Below are positions 1 to 7,919 of a DNA stretch of 19,902 nt, one piece after another. The notes beneath the pieces were generated by a model. That model did no database searches, was not told the DNA's origin, and saw only the letters and a list, made by a program, of their open reading frames with translations. Source of the DNA: an uncultured Lachnospiraceae bacterium (GTDB taxonomy: Bacteria; Bacillota; Clostridia; Lachnospirales; Lachnospiraceae); the NCBI GenBank assembly GCA_944376975.1, contig CALWEE010000005.1:1-19902 (forward strand), read 5' to 3'. How positions within the stretch are numbered: the first letter of the stretch is position 1; every line of letters starts with the position of its first letter. The translations under genes and the position numbers were made by a program.

Positions 1-927
1 CGGCGACGCCTCCGGGCTCATGGCCGCGTATATCTGGAACAATCCGGCTGTTTCATAAGAACTGCCGTAGGAATAAATGGAATAGGTCAAACCTAAAAGG
101 TCCCGTATCTTCATAAAAAAGCGGGAATTCATATTGCCGCCCAGAAGGCTGTTGACCAGGGTCAGCGCGTACCGCTCCCCGCTCACGTTGGTACAGCAGT
201 CAAAGGCCAAGGTCATATGGGTCTGCTCGATATCTTTTTCCTTCAGCCAGACACAGGGCGTAAAACGCGGCGGCGCTCCCGCCGAAATCCGTTCGCCCTT
301 TTCAAGGCTTCCGAAATACTTTTCGGCCAGCTCCTCCGCCTGTTTTCTGTCAAAATGGCCCGCTATGGACAGGACCACGTTCTCTCCTGTATAAAACCGG
401 TGAAAAAATGCCGTCACATCTTCCCGGGTAAAACGGGTGACCACGTCTTTGCTTCCGGAAATAAGGTAACCCAGCGGATGATCTTTCCAGGCTTCCATCT
501 GCAGATGTTCATGGACCAGGTCTTCCGGCGAGTCTTCATACAGATCGATCTCATCGGATATCACGCCCAGTTCCTTTTCCAGGTCTTTTGCGTCAAACCG
601 GGATCGGATGATCATATCGCTCAGGATATCCAGCGCATTTTCCAGATAAATATCCAACGTTTTCGCGTAATAGCAGGTACAGTCCTTGCATGTGAACGCG
701 TCCATATTGCCGCCCAGGGCCGTCATCTCATCGGCCAGCGCTTCCGCGCTCCGGCTTTCCGTTCCTTTAAACAGCATATGCTCAATCACGTGGGCCATGC
801 CGTTGTCTTTTCCTGTCTCGTACATGGATCCGGCCCGGACCCATACGCCCACGGAAACCGACCGGTAAAAGGGAAGTTCCTCCATGACCAGTTTGATCGT
901 GTTTTTAAGTGTTTTTTCGTAGATCAT
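1..927 (-). CDS. M16 family zinc peptidase (processing-protease/insulinase type), N-terminal 309 residues, cut by window edge
   Basis: The frame reads from ATG at 927 down to base 1 without a stop, so the C-terminus lies outside the window. The inverted zinc-protease motif HVIEH is at residues 46-50 (context AHVIEHMLFKGT), where H46 and H50 bind zinc and E49 is the general base. The downstream acidic helix holding the third zinc ligand follows (SRSAEALADEMTALGG, then DALDILSDM-like sequence). The N-terminus (ELPFYRSVSVGVWVRAGS) is typical of the bacterial MPP-like family, here about three quarters of the usual 410-430 residues. The start is set by a GGAG about 9 bases upstream and an upstream in-frame stop. 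Family role: cytoplasmic peptidase of uncertain substrate. In Bacillus the homologue (mlpA/ymxG) follows rpsO-pnp, and here it lies on the same strand about 7 kb beyond pnp. Family assignment is firm; substrate is unknown. Confidence 0.93.
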   Translation of the reverse strand, partial: MIYEKTLKNTIKLVMEELPFYRSVSVGVWVRAGSMYETGKDNGMAHVIEHMLFKGTESRSAEALADEMTALGGNMDAFTCKDCTCYYAKTLDIYLENALDILSDMIIRSRFDAKDLEKELGVISDEIDLYEDSPEDLVHEHLQMEAWKDHPLGYLISGSKDVVTRFTREDVTAFFHRFYTGENVVLSIAGHFDRKQAEELAEKYFGSLEKGERISAGAPPRFTPCVWLKEKDIEQTHMTLAFDCCTNVSGERYALTLVNSLLGGNMNSRFFMKIRDLLGLTYSIYSYGSSYETAGLFQIYAAMSPEASP

Positions 928-956
928 CCAATCGCTCCATTTTTTAACTTACAGAA

Positions 957-984
957 ATTATACACTATATTGCCGTGAAGGCAA
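957..984 (-). promoter_or_regulatory. Putative sigma-A promoter of the M16 peptidase gene
   Basis: On the minus strand, TATAAT (962-957) is preceded by TTGCCT (984-979) with a 16-base spacer. It lies 30 bases upstream of the peptidase start, inside the divergent intergenic region. The -10 is consensus and the -35 matches 4 of 6. Confidence 0.55.
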
Positions 985-1005
985 AGTCCTCATTTGAAAA
1001 AGGAA

Positions 1006-1034
1006 TTGTCATTTCAAAGGGAATCGTGTATAAT
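1006..1034 (+). promoter_or_regulatory. Sigma-A promoter of the DUF1846 gene
   Basis: TTGTCA (1006-1011) and TATAAT (1029-1034) are separated by exactly 17 bases, a 5/6 and 6/6 match to consensus. The predicted start near 1041 gives a leader of about 43 bases, with AAGGGGTG (1069-1076) as ribosome-binding site before the ATG at 1084. It is back to back with the M16 promoter. Confidence 0.75.
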
Positions 1035-1083
1035 TAATGAATTGTGAAACGACTCATCTTGATCATATAAGGGGTGCAGATTT

Positions 1084-2589
1084 ATGAAAAAGGGATTTGA
1101 CGCGGATAAATATATCAAAGAACAATCCAAGTACATTCTCGAACGCGTCCATAACTATGACAAACTCTACCTGGAGTTCGGCGGCAAACTCATCTCCGAC
1201 CTCCACGCGAAAAGAGTCCTGCCGGGATACGACGAGAACGCGAAGATCAAACTGCTTCAGAAACTGAAAGACCAGTCCGAGATCCTGATCTGTGTTTACG
1301 CAGGCGACATCGAGCGGAATAAAATGCGGGGAGATTTCGGCATAACCTACGACATGGAAGTCCTCCATCTGATCGACGATCTGCGGGATTACGGTCTTGA
1401 GGTAAATAGCGTCGTCATCACCCGCTACAGCGGACAGCCGGCGACGACCGTCTTTATCAACAAGCTGGAACGGCGCAATATCAAGGTCTATACCCATTCC
1501 GCCATCAAAGGTTATCCCACGGATGTGGACGCCATCGTCAGCGCTGAAGGCTACGGAAGCAATCCTTACATCACGACGACAAAACCCATCGTCGTCGTTA
1601 CCGCTCCCGGTCCGGGAAGCGGCAAGCTGGCAACCTGCCTGAACCAGCTCTATCACGAAAACCGGCTGGGCAAGACGGCCGGCTATTCCAAATTTGAAAC
1701 ATTCCCCGTATGGAATGTACCTTTGAAGCACCCGTTGAACATTGCCTATGAGGCCGCCACCGTCGACCTGAAAGACGTCAACATGCTTGACTCTTTCCAT
1801 TTCGACGCCTATGGTGAAGTCGCCGTAAACTACAACCGGGATCTGGAGATGTTCCCGGTCATCCGCCGTATCATCGAACGGATAACCGGCAAAGAGTCCG
1901 TATACAAATCGCCCACCGACATGGGCGTGAACCGGGTCGGTTTCGGCATCATCGACGACGATGTGGTCAAAGAAGCTTCCAAACAGGAGATCATCCGCAG
2001 ATATTTTAAAACTGCCTGCGATTACAAGAAAGGCCTGATCAACGAAGACGTCATGCAGCGGATGCAGCTCATCATGGAGGAAGTCGGCTTAAAGCAGACC
2101 GACCGTTCCGTCGTTTGCCCTGCCCGGGAACTGGCTGAAAAATACAAAGGCCGGCTGATCGACAATGATATCTGCTCCGTTATGGCCATTGAACTGGAAA
2201 ACGGACAGATCGTCACCGGCAAAAAATCGGAGCTCATGAGCTCCTGCAGCGCCGCGATCCTGAACACCATCAAAGTCATGTCCGGCATTGCCGACGAGAT
2301 CCTTCTGATCTCCCCCAACATCCTGGAGCCGATCATCTCCATGAAAAAAGATACGCTCCACAACAAGTACAGCGCCCTTAAAGCGGAAGAAGTGATCATG
2401 GCCTTGAGCATCAGCGCCGTGACCAATCCGACCGCCCAGATGGCCATGGAAGCCCTCAAAAACCTGAACGGTCTTCAGGCACATTCCACCATCATGCTTA
2501 CCCGGAGCGAAGATCAGACACTGCGCAAGCTTGGTCTGAACGTGACCTGCGATCCGGTCTATCCTTCCGACAGCTTATCGTATAACTGA
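1084..2589 (+). CDS. UPF0371 / DUF1846 family protein, function unknown
   Basis: This 501-residue protein matches DUF1846 (UPF0371) along its whole length, from [14 protein letters not shown] at the N-terminus to the conserved C-terminal half. The most striking segment is around residues 173-190, [20 protein letters not shown], a glycine-rich loop that resembles a nucleotide-binding loop (GPGSGK), followed by the family's conserved FETFPVWN segment. No signal peptide or membrane segment is seen, so it is probably cytoplasmic. It has its own promoter and ribosome-binding site and is followed 48 bases later by a terminator hairpin, so it may be monocistronic or weakly coupled to the lipoprotein gene. 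The family is widespread in Firmicutes and Actinobacteria without an assigned reaction as far as I know. A P-loop-like NTP role is only an inference from the loop. Confidence 0.9.
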   Translation: MKKGFDADKYIKEQSKYILERVHNYDKLYLEFGGKLISDLHAKRVLPGYDENAKIKLLQKLKDQSEILICVYAGDIERNKMRGDFGITYDMEVLHLIDDLRDYGLEVNSVVITRYSGQPATTVFINKLERRNIKVYTHSAIKGYPTDVDAIVSAEGYGSNPYITTTKPIVVVTAPGPGSGKLATCLNQLYHENRLGKTAGYSKFETFPVWNVPLKHPLNIAYEAATVDLKDVNMLDSFHFDAYGEVAVNYNRDLEMFPVIRRIIERITGKESVYKSPTDMGVNRVGFGIIDDDVVKEASKQEIIRRYFKTACDYKKGLINEDVMQRMQLIMEEVGLKQTDRSVVCPARELAEKYKGRLIDNDICSVMAIELENGQIVTGKKSELMSSCSAAILNTIKVMSGIADEILLISPNILEPIISMKKDTLHNKYSALKAEEVIMALSISAVTNPTAQMAMEALKNLNGLQAHSTIMLTRSEDQTLRKLGLNVTCDPVYPSDSLSYN

Positions 2590-2630
2590 TCTTTAAGCGT
2601 ATAAAACGATCAAAAAAGCGGACACATAAT

Positions 2631-2648
2631 TTTACAGCCTCCTGTAAA
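2631..2648 (+). promoter_or_regulatory. Alternative (anti-terminator-like) hairpin overlapping the terminator's left arm
   Basis: TTTACAG (2631-2637) and CTGTAAA (2642-2648) are perfect inverted repeats around the 4-base loop CCTC. The right arm and loop use bases 2638-2648, which are the left arm of the terminator at 2638-2683, so the two hairpins cannot form together. If this one forms, the AGGAGG of the lipoprotein gene is unpaired. The stem is A/U-rich and weaker than the terminator, so a regulatory role is inference. Confidence 0.4.
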
Positions 2649-2683
2649 TGATAAAGACAAGATCATTGACAGGAGGTTTTTTT
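2638..2683 (+). terminator. Rho-independent terminator whose 3' arm is the next gene's ribosome-binding site
   Basis: Arms 2638-2652 and 2662-2676 pair at 14 of 15 positions (one A-G mismatch) around a 9-base loop, followed by seven T (2677-2683). The last six bases of the right arm, AGGAGG (2671-2676), lie 7 bases before the lipoprotein ATG at 2684. The hairpin therefore both ends transcription of the DUF1846 unit and, when read through, hides the lipoprotein's ribosome-binding site. Confidence 0.85.
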
Positions 2684-3109
2684 ATGAAAAAGATCCTAAT
2701 GGCCGGCGCGGCCATCATCCTTGCTTTCGCTCTCAGCGCGTGCGGTTCCGGCGACACGGCCGCCTCCCAGACCCGCGGCGATCTGACATCGGACCACTTT
2801 ATGGGATTGACATCCGGAATGGACAGGAAAGATGTGGAAGATCTCGTCGGAGCCGGCGATGAAAGTCTCGGGAAGCACGAAAGCCTTCAGACCTACGGTC
2901 TGGCGGATGGGACGACCGCCATCCTGCGTTACTGGAACGATAAGTTGGTGGGCGCTTATATACGTGGGAAAGATGCCGTGGAAACCAGTCTTTTTGACAA
3001 GTTGACGGAAGACGGCACAGATAAAAAAGAAGAAACGGAAAAAAAGGAATCGACCGATCCCGCGGCTGAACATATCACCGGAGAAACGATGAAAGAAGAA
3101 GCACGATAA
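2684..3109 (+). CDS. Small lipoprotein, BamE/SmpA-like domain suspected
   Basis: The 141-residue protein starts MKKILMAGAAIILAFALSAC: two lysines, a hydrophobic stretch and a lipobox L17-S18-A19-C20, so signal peptidase II processing and lipid anchoring on the outer face of the membrane are predicted. The short domain after it (about residues 35-100) has the pattern MGLTSGMDRKDVEDLVG, then YGLADGTTAILRYWNDKLVGAYI. This resembles the compact SmpA/OmlA (BamE-like) fold found in small Gram-positive lipoproteins. The last 35 residues are a charged Lys/Glu-rich tail. The ATG at 2684 is chosen because AGGAGG sits 7 bases upstream. An in-frame ATG at 2648 would start inside the hairpin arm and spoil the signal peptide. 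Function is unknown; the fold is a resemblance only. Confidence 0.85.
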   Translation: MKKILMAGAAIILAFALSACGSGDTAASQTRGDLTSDHFMGLTSGMDRKDVEDLVGAGDESLGKHESLQTYGLADGTTAILRYWNDKLVGAYIRGKDAVETSLFDKLTEDGTDKKEETEKKESTDPAAEHITGETMKEEAR

Positions 3110-3112
3110 AAA

Positions 3113-3138
3113 GAGCCGGCGTTTTTAAACGCCGGCTC
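3113..3138 (-). terminator. Convergent terminator shared by nifJ and the lipoprotein gene
   Basis: A perfect 12-base inverted repeat (3113-3124 with 3127-3138, GC-rich base GAGCCGGCG) lies between the two convergent stop codons. On the minus strand it is followed by TTTTTAT, a good U-tract for nifJ. On the plus strand the downstream tract is weaker, but the hairpin probably serves both directions. Confidence 0.85.
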
Positions 3139-3166
3139 CTCTATCATATTTTGAAAAACAGTCCGA

Positions 3167-6100
3167 TCATTTCTCGTCAGCGAGTTTGATGTAACCAGCC
3201 AGTCTTTCTTTCGCGTCCTGTTCGTTCTTTTCGAACATCTGCTCCGCGATTTCAGGGAATGTCCGCTGTAAGGAAGAATAACGTACTTCGTTGAGGATGA
3301 ACTCTCTGAAGTTTCCTTTCGGCTCTCTTGTAGAGTCAAGGATGAACGGATTCTTGCCCTCTGCTTTGAGCAACGGATTGTATCTCCACATATGCCAGTA
3401 ACCGCAGTTAACGGCTTCTTTGATACGTGTCTGAGCGCCTGCCATGCCGCCCTTGATACCATGGTTGATACACGGAGCGTATCCGATAACAAGAGACGGA
3501 CCCGGATAGCTTTCAGCCTCTTTCAGGGCTTTGACAAGCTGCGCCTGGTTCGCGCCCATGGCAACCTGCGCCACGTATACGTAACCATAGGAAACAGCCA
3601 TCATACCAAGGTCTTTCTTCTTCTGTTTCTTACCGGAAGCAGCAAACTTGGCAACCGCGCCCACCGGAGTAGACTTGGAAGCCTGGCCGCCTGTATTGGA
3701 GTAAACTTCTGTATCGTATACGAATACGTTTACATCTTCGCCGGAAGCCAGTACATGGTCCAGTCCGCCGTAGCCGATATCGTAAGCCCATCCGTCACCG
3801 CCGAAGATCCACTGAGATTTCTTCACGAGCAGATCCGCGTTGGCCACGATCGTCTCACAGGCAGCTTTCACTTCGCCGTCGCCGTTATAAGCTTTCGCCG
3901 CGTCCAGAAGAGCCGCGGAAGACGCTTTGGAGGCTTCGCCATCGTTCATGGTAGCGATCCAGTTTTCCATGGCGGCTTTCAGGTCAGCCGGCGCTTTCTC
4001 AGCTGCTGCCGCAACGATGTCGCGTACAGCTTCACGACGCTGTTTCTGGCCTAAATACATACCCAGACCGAACTCGGCGTTGTCTTCAAACAGAGAGTTA
4101 CACCATGCGGGACCCTGTCCTTTTTCGTTCTTTGTATACGGCATGGACGGTGTGCTCGCGCCCCAGATGGAAGAACATCCGGTCGCGTTGGCAACGTACA
4201 TTCTGTCACCGAACAGCTGGGTGATCAGTTTCGCGTACGGTGTTTCGCCACAGCCCGCGCAGGCTCCGGAGAACTCAAGCAGCGGCTGCTCGAACTGGCT
4301 GCCCTTTACGGAGTATTTGTCCATCGGGTTGGCCTTCTTCGGAAGATCCATAGCGTAGTCCCAGTTCTTGGCTTCGTCCATCTGAGTATGGAGCGGAACC
4401 ATGGTCAGAGCGTTGACCGGACAAACATTCGCGCAGCTTCCGCATCCCAGACAGTCAAGCGGAGATACCTGCATCTTGAAGGAGTAATCTTTCGCCTGAG
4501 CTTTTCCGGCTACAGCGCCAAATCCTTCAGGAGCGTTCTTCACTTCTTCTTCTGTCAGGAGTACCGGACGGATCGTCGCGTGCGGACATACATAGGAACA
4601 CTGATTACACTGGATACACTTTGTCGCGTCCCATGTGGGAACTTTAGCGGCAACGCCACGTTTTTCGTAAGCGGACGTACCGGATTCAAAATGTCCGTCT
4701 TCTCTTCCGATATACATGCTGACCGGAAGATCGTCACCCTTGCAGGCGTTCATCGGCATAACGATGTCTTTAACGAAATCCGGGATCTGTCTTGTTTCTT
4801 TAACTTCTTCATCAACAGCGTTCGCCCATTCAGCGGGAACGTTCACTTCTACCGCGCCGTCAACACCCGCGTCTACAGCGGCATAGTTCATGTTGACGAT
4901 GTTCTCGCCCTTCTTGCCGTAAGATTTCAGGATCGCCTGCTTCATGTATTTAACAGCGTCCTCGATCGGGATGATGTTGGCCAGTTTGAAGAACGCGGCC
5001 TGAAGTACGGTATTTGTACGGTTGCCCAGACCGATCTCGCCGGCGATCTTTGTGGCGTCGATGGTGTAGAATTTAACGTGTTTCTGAGCAAGGGCTCTCT
5101 TAACTTTAGCCGGCAGCTCTTTCTCCAGTTCTTCGCCGCTCCATCCGCAGTTCAGAAGGAAGATACCGTTTTCTTTGATATCGTCGAGCATATCGTAAAG
5201 TTTGATATAAGCTTCATTATGACATGCGACAAAGTCGGCTGTCTTAACCAGATATGTAGAACGGATCGGGTTCTTACCGAAACGTAAATGAGACTGGGTA
5301 ACGCCGCCGGACTTCTTGGAGTCATAGTGGAAATAAGCCTGAGCGTAAAGGTCTGTATGGTCGCCGATGATCTTGATGGAGTTCTTGTTGGCCCCAACTG
5401 TACCATCTGCGCCAAGGCCCCAGAATTTACAGCTTGTCGTGCCTTCGCCCGCAACGTCAACTTCCGGCATGCTCTCAAGGGACAGATGGGTCACATCGTC
5501 GTTGATACCGATGGTGAAGTTGTTCTTCGGAGCGTCCGCTTTAAGGTTTTCATAAACAGCCATGATCTGGCCCGGTGTAACGTCTTTGGAACCAAGTCCG
5601 TAACGTCCGCCGACGATCGTAGCCTGACGGCCGGCTTTGAAGAAAGCGGTACATGTATCCATGTAAACCGGCTCGCCGATGGCGCCGCATTCTTTATCTC
5701 TGTCGAGTACGGCGATCTTGGTCGCTGTCGCGGGGATAGCGTCAAGGAAAGCTTCAACTTTGAACGGACGATACAGATGGATCTGAACAAGGCCGACTTT
5801 CTCGCCTTTGCCCATCATGTAGTCGATCGTTTCTTTGATCGCGTCACATACGGAACCCATGGCGATGATCACCCGATCAGCCTGCGGATCGCCGTAGTAG
5901 TTGAACAGCTTGTACTCGCGGCCTGTCATCTCGCTGATCTTCGCGCAGTACTCTTCTACGATCTCCGGAAGCGCGTCATAGAAACGGTTTCTGGACTCGA
6001 TGCCCTGGAAGAAGATATCCGGGTTCTGAGCGGTACCGCGAACAACCGGATGTTCCGGATTCAGCGCGTTCTTACGGAACTCAGCCAGCGCGTCATAGTC

Positions 6101-6685
6101 GACCAGTTTGGCCAGTTCATCATAATCTGTACATTCTACTTTCTGGATCTCGTGGGATGTACGGAATCCATCGAAGAAGTTCAGGAACGGGATACGGCCT
6201 TTGATAGCGGAAAGATGAGCGACCGCTGTCAGGTCCATGGTCTCCTGAACGGAACCGGAGCACAGCATGGCGAAACCGGTCTGACGGCATGCCATAACGT
6301 CTGTATGGTCACCGAAAATGTTCAGCGCGTGTGTGGCAAGAGCTCTGGCACTTACGTTGAAAACAGCGGGGAGCATCTCGCCGGCGATCTTGTACATGTT
6401 GGGGATCATGAGAAGCAATCCCTGGGAAGCGGTATAGGTCGTTGTCAGCGCGCCTGTGGACAGAGAACCGTGTACGGTACCGGCAGCTCCGCCTTCTGAC
6501 TGCATCTCAACGACTTTGACCGGCTGGCCGAAGATATTCTTTCTTCCGTTGGCAGCCCATTCGTCTGTTACTTCAGCCATTGGGGATGATGGTGTGATCG
6601 GGAAGATACCGGCAACTTCTGTGAACGCATAGGAAGTCCACGCGGCAGCGGTATTACCGTCCATCGTTTTCATAACTTTTGCCAT
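3167..6685 (-). CDS. nifJ: Pyruvate:ferredoxin (flavodoxin) oxidoreductase, single-chain
   Basis: This 1172-residue enzyme converts pyruvate and CoA to acetyl-CoA, CO2 and reduced ferredoxin in the cytoplasm. Visible in order: the N-terminal pyruvate-binding domain with FPITPSSPMAEV (about residue 30) and MQSEGGAAGT (about 65); the middle CoA-binding and EKR-type linker domains; a two-[4Fe-4S] ferredoxin domain with CIQCNQCSYVC (about 690) and CLGCGSCANVC (about 742); the additional cluster cysteines CAGCGE (about 807); and the thiamine diphosphate signature GDGWAYDIGYGG...NTGGQ (from about 961). The length fits the homodimeric family (about 1170-1200). The start at 6685 (MAKVMKTMDGN) is chosen over ATG 6706 because AAAGGAG lies between them, 11 bases before 6685. 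The gene is monocistronic, with a strong promoter and a shared terminator, consistent with high expression in a fermentative anaerobe. Confidence 0.97.
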   Translation of the reverse strand: MAKVMKTMDGNTAAAWTSYAFTEVAGIFPITPSSPMAEVTDEWAANGRKNIFGQPVKVVEMQSEGGAAGTVHGSLSTGALTTTYTASQGLLLMIPNMYKIAGEMLPAVFNVSARALATHALNIFGDHTDVMACRQTGFAMLCSGSVQETMDLTAVAHLSAIKGRIPFLNFFDGFRTSHEIQKVECTDYDELAKLVDYDALAEFRKNALNPEHPVVRGTAQNPDIFFQGIESRNRFYDALPEIVEEYCAKISEMTGREYKLFNYYGDPQADRVIIAMGSVCDAIKETIDYMMGKGEKVGLVQIHLYRPFKVEAFLDAIPATATKIAVLDRDKECGAIGEPVYMDTCTAFFKAGRQATIVGGRYGLGSKDVTPGQIMAVYENLKADAPKNNFTIGINDDVTHLSLESMPEVDVAGEGTTSCKFWGLGADGTVGANKNSIKIIGDHTDLYAQAYFHYDSKKSGGVTQSHLRFGKNPIRSTYLVKTADFVACHNEAYIKLYDMLDDIKENGIFLLNCGWSGEELEKELPAKVKRALAQKHVKFYTIDATKIAGEIGLGNRTNTVLQAAFFKLANIIPIEDAVKYMKQAILKSYGKKGENIVNMNYAAVDAGVDGAVEVNVPAEWANAVDEEVKETRQIPDFVKDIVMPMNACKGDDLPVSMYIGREDGHFESGTSAYEKRGVAAKVPTWDATKCIQCNQCSYVCPHATIRPVLLTEEEVKNAPEGFGAVAGKAQAKDYSFKMQVSPLDCLGCGSCANVCPVNALTMVPLHTQMDEAKNWDYAMDLPKKANPMDKYSVKGSQFEQPLLEFSGACAGCGETPYAKLITQLFGDRMYVANATGCSSIWGASTPSMPYTKNEKGQGPAWCNSLFEDNAEFGLGMYLGQKQRREAVRDIVAAAAEKAPADLKAAMENWIATMNDGEASKASSAALLDAAKAYNGDGEVKAACETIVANADLLVKKSQWIFGGDGWAYDIGYGGLDHVLASGEDVNVFVYDTEVYSNTGGQASKSTPVGAVAKFAASGKKQKKKDLGMMAVSYGYVYVAQVAMGANQAQLVKALKEAESYPGPSLVIGYAPCINHGIKGGMAGAQTRIKEAVNCGYWHMWRYNPLLKAEGKNPFILDSTREPKGNFREFILNEVRYSSLQRTFPEIAEQMFEKNEQDAKERLAGYIKLADEK

Positions 6686-6712
6686 TTTGAAAAAATCTCC
6701 TTTCATTTGTGC

Positions 6713-6737
6713 AGTAAATATATCTTCTTATATTACT
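6713..6737 (-). promoter_or_regulatory. Stem-loop at the 5' end of the nifJ mRNA
   Basis: In the minus-strand transcript, AGTAATATA (6737-6729) pairs with TATA and TTACT (6722-6713), with one bulged base and a 6-base loop. The predicted transcription start is near 6742, so the stem begins within a few bases of the RNA's 5' end and stops before the ribosome-binding site. Such 5' stem-loops are known to protect mRNAs from decay; that role here is inferred. Confidence 0.45.
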
Positions 6738-6748
6738 CACTACTATAT

Positions 6749-6777
6749 ATTCTATCCATTTCATTCTGCTTCGTCAA
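6749..6777 (-). promoter_or_regulatory. Sigma-A promoter of nifJ
   Basis: On the minus strand, TTGACG (6777-6772) is followed after exactly 17 bases by TAGAAT (6754-6749), each 5/6 to consensus. It lies 64 bases upstream of the nifJ start codon, with an A/T-rich leader. Confidence 0.8.
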
Positions 6778-6829
6778 GAAAGAAACAATGGAAAATTGTT
6801 TATAATCACGCACAATCAGGCGACCTTGC

Positions 6830-7762
6830 CTATTCCTTGCCGTCAAAGGAAACATACCAGGATCCGGTTCCGTCCTCGTACTCGGAATAACTGACATAAA
6901 AGTCGTATTTCGACTCATAATCCGAATAATACCCGTCCTGTTCCGCCGCCGCGAACACCCGCTCCAGCTCTTTATTGAGCCCTGCCGCGTCCGTCTCCTC
7001 CGGGTACAGGAAAGTCCAGGCGTTGGCGGTCATGGCCAGGGCGTCCGCCCGATGATCCACGCTGAAAGCAATATGATGAAGGCGTTCCGTGACCGTGTCC
7101 CATTCGATGATATAGTATCCGTATTGCTCATCCATAAGCCCGTACATCCGGTCCGTGTTAAAATGGCTGATCCGTTCTTCTACATCCTGGTAATGGTAGA
7201 TATATTCATAATTATCGGAATCCTCCGAATAATATCCCGTGTCGATATACGTTCCGCCCAGTGTGGACTCCAGATGATCGATAAAATCCCGGGCGTTGAT
7301 ATCCATATGACCGCCTGTGCACTCCTCGCCCGCCTCGATCACTTCTTCCGCGGAAAATTCCGTCCGTTCCTCGGACAGATCCTCATCTGTATCGTTCCGG
7401 ACAAAAACGCCAAACTCAGCGATAACGGAGAGCAGGACGATGATGATGATCACGATCAGCACGATCCTGGAAAGCAGGGTGCCGGCCGGACGCTCCTTCC
7501 GTTCTTTTTTCTTCTTTTTCTTTGCACCACTTCCGTCCTGCGGCGGAATATCCACCGTATACTCGGACAGTTTTCCGGACGGACTGCCGTAGTTGTATTT
7601 TTCATCCGAAATGGCCTGGGATATGGGATCGTCCTGGGGATCGATAAAAACCTCCGGATGGCTTTCGATCTCCACCGGTTTCCAGACAAAAGAGTGACAG
7701 TTGTCGCATCGGTGTTTTTTCTTCATTCGCTGGTCGCAGTAAGGACACATATATTCTTTCAT
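6830..7762 (-). CDS. Zinc-ribbon single-pass membrane protein of unknown function
   Basis: I do not recognise this 310-residue protein beyond its architecture. The N-terminus has a zinc-ribbon CPYC (C6, C9) and CDNC (C19, C22). A polar linker of about 60 residues follows, then a lysine block (KKKKKKERKERP, about 81-92) and one hydrophobic helix (about 98-120, LLSRIVLIVIIIIVLLSVIAEF). The remaining 190 residues are acidic and tyrosine-rich and probably extracytoplasmic by the positive-inside rule. The ribbon and lysines would then be cytoplasmic. The start at 7762 (MKEYMCPYCD) is set by GGAGGAGG 8 bases upstream; the in-frame ATG at 7780 overlaps that site. It has its own promoter, and only a weak A/T hairpin (6783-6801) follows it. 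The ribbon-plus-helix layout is common in small Firmicutes envelope proteins; no function is proposed. Confidence 0.82.
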   Translation of the reverse strand: MKEYMCPYCDQRMKKKHRCDNCHSFVWKPVEIESHPEVFIDPQDDPISQAISDEKYNYGSPSGKLSEYTVDIPPQDGSGAKKKKKKERKERPAGTLLSRIVLIVIIIIVLLSVIAEFGVFVRNDTDEDLSEERTEFSAEEVIEAGEECTGGHMDINARDFIDHLESTLGGTYIDTGYYSEDSDNYEYIYHYQDVEERISHFNTDRMYGLMDEQYGYYIIEWDTVTERLHHIAFSVDHRADALAMTANAWTFLYPEETDAAGLNKELERVFAAAEQDGYYSDYESKYDFYVSYSEYEDGTGSWYVSFDGKE

Positions 7763-7799
7763 CAACGTTTCCTCCTCCATACATGATACCGATACTTCT

Positions 7800-7828
7800 A
7801 TTGTATTCGAATTTCATTTCCTCCGCAA
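7800..7828 (-). promoter_or_regulatory. Putative sigma-A promoter of the zinc-ribbon membrane protein gene
   Basis: On the minus strand, TTGCGG (7828-7823) and TACAAT (7805-7800) are separated by 17 bases. It sits 38 bases upstream of the start codon, downstream of the pnp terminator. A near-palindrome around TTTCGCGAAA (7844-7853) lies 15 bases above the -35 and might be an operator. Confidence 0.6.
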
Positions 7829-7862
7829 GGATGAAACCGAACGTTTCGCGAAAACGCCGCTG

Positions 7863-7898
7863 AAAAAAGGACACAGCCGCAAATGTACAGCTGTGTCC
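7863..7898 (-). terminator. Rho-independent terminator of pnp
   Basis: A perfect 9-base stem (GGACACAGC, 7869-7877, with GCTGTGTCC, 7890-7898) with a 12-base loop is followed on the minus strand by six T (7868-7863). It begins 22 bases after the pnp stop codon. Confidence 0.9.
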
Positions 7899-7919
7899 CC
7901 CGTCGTTTTATCTTTCCGA

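Noticed and set aside
217..978. 253-codon plus-strand open frame opposite the M16 peptidase
   Set aside because: The minus strand encodes the HVIEH zinc peptidase; the plus frame has no family features and is a shadow.
5288..6499. 403-codon open frame on the plus strand inside nifJ
   Set aside because: It is the antisense of a clearly conserved enzyme, shows no family resemblance and has no ribosome-binding site; long antisense frames follow from the codon usage of nifJ.
6783..6801. Inverted repeat AAACAAT/ATTGTTT after the zinc-ribbon gene as a terminator
   Set aside because: The stem has a single G-C pair and only a mixed C/T tract follows on the minus strand; too weak to call, though partial termination is possible.
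7844..7853. Palindrome TTTCGCGAAA upstream of the zinc-ribbon gene as a defined operator
   Set aside because: Single short palindrome with no second copy in the window and no known matching regulator; mentioned only as a possibility.
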